Positions 7,029-9,703 of a DNA stretch of 9,703 nucleotides are shown here, piece after piece. Where the stretch lies: NCBI GenBank assembly GCA_937902445.1, contig CALELJ010000172.1, forward strand, positions 1 to 9,703, read 5' to 3'. Within the stretch, counting starts at the first letter, position 1. Each line of letters opens with the position of its first letter. Under the pieces are notes generated by a model. That model searched no databases, was not told the origin of the DNA, and worked only from the letters and a program-made list of their open reading frames with translations. The DNA is from an uncultured Treponema sp. (lineage in GTDB: Bacteria > Spirochaetota > Spirochaetia > Treponematales > Treponemataceae). Position numbers and translations under genes: made by a program.

Positions 7029-7056
7029 TTGAATTTTCCATAACTTTAGTTATACT
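7029..7056 (+). promoter_or_regulatory. Promoter of the receptor/regulator gene; leaderless start predicted
   Basis: TTGAAT (7029-7034), 16-bp spacer, TATACT (7051-7056). Six bases follow before the ATG at 7063, so the A of the start codon is the expected first transcribed base. No Shine-Dalgarno precedes the ATG, consistent with a leaderless mRNA. A reverse heptamer TATGGTA at 7062-7068 overlaps this start point. Confidence 0.55.
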
Positions 7057-7062
7057 TACGGT

Positions 7063-9387
7063 ATGGTATATTCAAAAAAAATCCTCATTCTTTTATTTAC
7101 CCTGTTTTCTACCATATTTTTTATTTTTCCACAGGAACAGCCCAATTTATCATACAGACCCCAGATAACAAAAGGGAATATTTCAGCATTGACCAGCAAA
7201 GAACTTGGAATAACCCTGAAACTTTTCAAGGATCCAACTGGTTCCATGAACTGCAATGACATAAACGACGAAAACTTCATTCCCGTTGAAAATCCCTACA
7301 AACCAAAACACTTTGAAGGAATCCTCTGGTTCGATATTGAAATTACAAAGCCAGCAAACTTTGACGGACAAAGACACCTTATAGACCTTGAAAATGAGCA
7401 CATAGATTTCGCGGAGGCATTTGCCTACTCCGAAGGAAACTGGAATCTTATCGGAAGAACCGGACGGAGCATAAGCAAGACAAAAGTTTCCATGATTGCC
7501 ATAACCCAGGTAATACCATTGATGAAAAATCTTTTTGATGAAAATAAAGATGTCACACACATAAGGCTCAGGGTGACTTCAAACACAGGTTCTCCTGTCA
7601 ACATCAAGATCATATCAAACACCAACTTCTATCAATCCACAAGCCGCGTCCTCTCAAAACTCTGTTTTACGGGAGGTATCGCCATCTGTATTTTCTTCGG
7701 CCTTCTTCTCACGGGGATTCTTCTCAAAGACAACGCATACCTGTTTCTTGCCTTCTCATCCCTCTGTTACATAATCAAGGCAATGCAGGCAAGAGGAGCC
7801 GGTCCAGTTCTTATATGGAATTTCATAAACTACATTCCGGATTCAAAAAAAATAGAATACATTGTAGATGGTCTTCAAGTTCTTTTCCTTGCCATAAGTG
7901 CAGGATTTTTCTTTTCAGCAAACAACTCAAAACCAAGCATCACAAAAACCATATCCATAATATTTGAGACTATGATAATCGAGTTAATTATCATAACGAC
8001 AATTTCATCACCAATGAAAATGTTCATCGCCTATATTGTCATTTCCATAATTCAAAAAGCCATCTTGACCTATGGAATCCTCCGAACAATCAGACTCAGC
8101 GACCTTGAGAAAAAATTCATTTTCATTCCGTGGATTGCCGTATTCATGGCATCTATAGTACTGAGAATCCTCCTTCTGCTGAACAATTTCACATCCATAT
8201 CACTTCCGGGGAAAATAACAATAAATGAAATAATTTCATCAACACTCGGATTTCTGCTGCTTACAGTTCCGGCTTTATACACTCTCGGAAAAAGATTCAA
8301 CCAGAGATACCAGTTTGTTCAGAAAGAATATCAGGAACTTGAAGAACAGTTCATCGAACACGAGAAAGCCAAAAGACTTGTGGATACGGTCACAACACCT
8401 CTGAGAAACCTTTCCGTTTCAGTACTGAATTCCGCCGGAATACTTTCAAGACTCAATTTCTCAGCAACAAATGCGGAATACATAGAACTCATAAAAAAAG
8501 AATCATCAAAGATGAACGACCTGCTTACTGCCATCAGGATCCTTACAAAGGATGAAATAGAAAAGAAAGATCCTGTGCTGCTTTTAAGTTTCACAAACAG
8601 CTGCATGCAGACGATCAAAACTTTTGCGAAAGACAACAAATGCTCTCCTTCCCTTACAACAGCAATCGCAAGTGATTCTATTATCCTGGCCGACATACGC
8701 ATACTTGAATTCATCTTCACGTCAATTCCGCTTTCCATTTTTCACATCTCAAATCCAGGATCAAGATTTTCCGTTTACGCGGAAGAAAACGAAGGTACTT
8801 TTACTTTGACAATAACATGCAGACTTAAATCTGAACTTCCAGCGACGGAACAGGGACTTCTGCGATACCTCAACGATGAAACCTATTTTGATTTCATTCT
8901 TGAATCATCAAAACCATATGACGGAATTTTTGAGATCACTCCATTGGAAGAAGACTGCAGGTTTACATTCACATGCAAATTTGAAAAAGCATCCAATACG
9001 GATCAGATAAATGTTGTAATGGATAAGACTACCTTTGAAATCTCCGAAAACTCATCAAGGCTTCTGAAAGCAAAAATGAAGGACACCCAGATTCAGGAGA
9101 CTGAGCTGAACAGTGTTGCAGAAACAGATTCACCGGCAATTGACGGAATGAAACTCAAAAGCAAAACTGAAGATCCTGAAGCCGAAGAGATCAAAGATGT
9201 GTTTGAGAAATATGATCTTTCAACAAGGGAAAAGGAAATTGCAACACTGATTATTGAAGGAAAAAGCGACAAGGAAATAGCATCCCAGCTGAACATTTCA
9301 CCGCAAACTGTCGCAACACACAACAAGAAAATATTCAAGAAAGCTGACGTGCACAGTAGAGTTGAGTTAATCAACAAAGTCAGATAA
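7063..9387 (+). CDS. Membrane receptor: 7TMR-DISM, degenerate histidine-kinase module and C-terminal LuxR/NarL-type HTH
   Basis: A 774-residue membrane-tethered transcription factor. Residues 1-24 are a signal peptide (KK, hydrophobic core, ending near FPQ). Residues about 30-190 form an extracellular beta-rich 7TMR-DISMED2-like domain (GILWFDIEI, LIDLENEHID, WNLIGRTGRS, THIRLRV). About seven membrane helices follow (near 201-220, 225-243, 267-285, 297-315, 319-340, 352-374, 390-408). A coiled coil spans 412-440. Residues 436-500 resemble a HisKA helical hairpin, but the HELRTPL motif is reduced to TTPLRNL, with no phospho-acceptor His. Residues about 505-640 resemble an ATPase domain without N-box Asn or glycine-rich motifs. 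After a polar linker, residues 717-772 are a GerE-type HTH (LSTREKEIATLIIEGKSDKEIA, recognition part SPQTVATHNKKIFKK). It likely transmits an external ligand signal, perhaps a carbohydrate, straight to DNA without phosphorylation. aroC follows after 35 bp. Confidence 0.88.
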   Translation: MVYSKKILILLFTLFSTIFFIFPQEQPNLSYRPQITKGNISALTSKELGITLKLFKDPTGSMNCNDINDENFIPVENPYKPKHFEGILWFDIEITKPANFDGQRHLIDLENEHIDFAEAFAYSEGNWNLIGRTGRSISKTKVSMIAITQVIPLMKNLFDENKDVTHIRLRVTSNTGSPVNIKIISNTNFYQSTSRVLSKLCFTGGIAICIFFGLLLTGILLKDNAYLFLAFSSLCYIIKAMQARGAGPVLIWNFINYIPDSKKIEYIVDGLQVLFLAISAGFFFSANNSKPSITKTISIIFETMIIELIIITTISSPMKMFIAYIVISIIQKAILTYGILRTIRLSDLEKKFIFIPWIAVFMASIVLRILLLLNNFTSISLPGKITINEIISSTLGFLLLTVPALYTLGKRFNQRYQFVQKEYQELEEQFIEHEKAKRLVDTVTTPLRNLSVSVLNSAGILSRLNFSATNAEYIELIKKESSKMNDLLTAIRILTKDEIEKKDPVLLLSFTNSCMQTIKTFAKDNKCSPSLTTAIASDSIILADIRILEFIFTSIPLSIFHISNPGSRFSVYAEENEGTFTLTITCRLKSELPATEQGLLRYLNDETYFDFILESSKPYDGIFEITPLEEDCRFTFTCKFEKASNTDQINVVMDKTTFEISENSSRLLKAKMKDTQIQETELNSVAETDSPAIDGMKLKSKTEDPEAEEIKDVFEKYDLSTREKEIATLIIEGKSDKEIASQLNISPQTVATHNKKIFKKADVHSRVELINKVR

Positions 9388-9422
9388 AATCAAGGAAGTT
9401 TAAAAACTAAAGGATTTTTTTT

Positions 9423-9703
9423 ATGAGCGGAAATACATTTGGTCAAATTTTCAAAGTTACAACATTCGGAGAAAGCCACGGCGCAGGTCTTGGATGCATC
9501 ATCGATGGATGTCCTTCAGGGATTTCCTTTGACGAAAACTTTCTTCAGCACGAGATGGACCGAAGAAAACCGGGAGCTAAAAGCGCAGCCGTAACAAACA
9601 GAAAGGAAGATGACAAGGCGGAAGTATTGAGCGGAATCTTCGAAGGAAAGACAACGGGAACAGCAATCGCCATACTCATAAGAAATTCAAACCAGCATTC
9701 ATC
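9423..9703 (+). CDS. aroC: Chorismate synthase, N-terminal part, cut by window edge
   Basis: Catalyses the last shikimate-pathway step, EPSP to chorismate, using reduced FMN. About 93 of an expected ~360 residues are visible. The N-terminus carries the family signature: GNTFG, then TFGESHG with the conserved His at residue 19, [10 protein letters not shown], and the DRRKPG segment, where the conserved basic residues contribute to substrate and phosphate binding. The start is supported by AGGA eight bases before ATG. It lies 35 bp after the receptor gene on the same strand, with no terminator between, so read-through transcription is likely; a functional link to the receptor is not evident. 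Confidence 0.95.
   Translation, partial: MSGNTFGQIFKVTTFGESHGAGLGCIIDGCPSGISFDENFLQHEMDRRKPGAKSAAVTNRKEDDKAEVLSGIFEGKTTGTAIAILIRNSNQHS

Larger units (their letters stand above)
6668..7062. other. Regulatory intergenic region between divergent genes
   Basis: A 395-bp stretch without a convincing protein gene. From left to right it holds the dapA ribosome-binding site and promoter, an intrinsic terminator reading leftward, a hairpin-containing segment that may be a small RNA or dapA leader, a leftward promoter, a cluster of TACCATA-type heptamers, and the rightward promoter of the receptor gene. It is AT-rich with many short A/T runs. Confidence 0.7.

Noticed and set aside
6977..7069. 10-bp inverted repeat ATACCATACC / GGTATGGTAT as an mRNA hairpin covering the receptor start codon
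   Set aside because: The promoter at 7029-7056 would start transcription at 7063, so the left arm would not be in the mRNA; the repeats are better explained as protein-binding heptamers.

Overview
The window looks like a chromosomal segment of a low-to-moderate GC bacterium. A spirochaete of the Treponema type is my best guess, from the 7TMR-DISM receptor, the AT-rich promoters and the mix of protein families, but no rRNA or other decisive marker is present, so this is an inference. No mobile element, tRNA, rRNA, CRISPR array or prophage gene is visible.

Layout. (1) Positions 1-4480, minus strand, read right to left: a divergent, N-terminally short P3B-type (MgtA-like) P-type ATPase (4480-2045), a stand-alone winged-helix regulator without receiver domain (2026-1529), and a canonical MgtA-type magnesium-transport ATPase whose C-terminal half lies beyond the left edge (1439-1). 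The close spacing and shared theme suggest one magnesium-homeostasis unit. The first gene has an extended -10 promoter that would give an almost leaderless mRNA. The Shine-Dalgarno of mgtA sits in a perfect 7-bp hairpin. An identical 11-mer lies at a similar distance upstream of both ATPase promoters. (2) Positions 4545-6731, minus strand: a dapA-asd lysine/DAP-branch operon with its own promoter and a strong intrinsic terminator. (3) Positions 6668-7062, non-coding: the dapA promoter, an intrinsic terminator, a well-formed minus-strand promoter about 165 nt upstream of that terminator (a candidate small RNA or dapA leader), a plus-strand promoter, and a cluster of TACCATA heptamers, including two TACC-N8-GGTA dyads between the two divergent promoters. 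(4) Positions 7063-9387, plus strand: a membrane protein with signal peptide, 7TMR-DISM extracellular and 7TM domains, a histidine-kinase-like region lacking its catalytic motifs, and a C-terminal LuxR/NarL-type DNA-binding domain. (5) Positions 9423-9703, plus strand: the start of aroC (chorismate synthase), cut by the right edge.

The most interesting material is the receptor gene with its upstream region. A membrane-tethered transcription factor with a dead kinase module is preceded by inverted heptamers that match the 7-2-7 geometry of NarL-type binding sites. These sites lie between its own promoter and that of an apparent small RNA facing dapA. A self-contained signalling circuit is a reasonable hypothesis. 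The second point of interest is the three-gene magnesium ATPase unit with its embedded regulator and RBS-sequestering hairpin.
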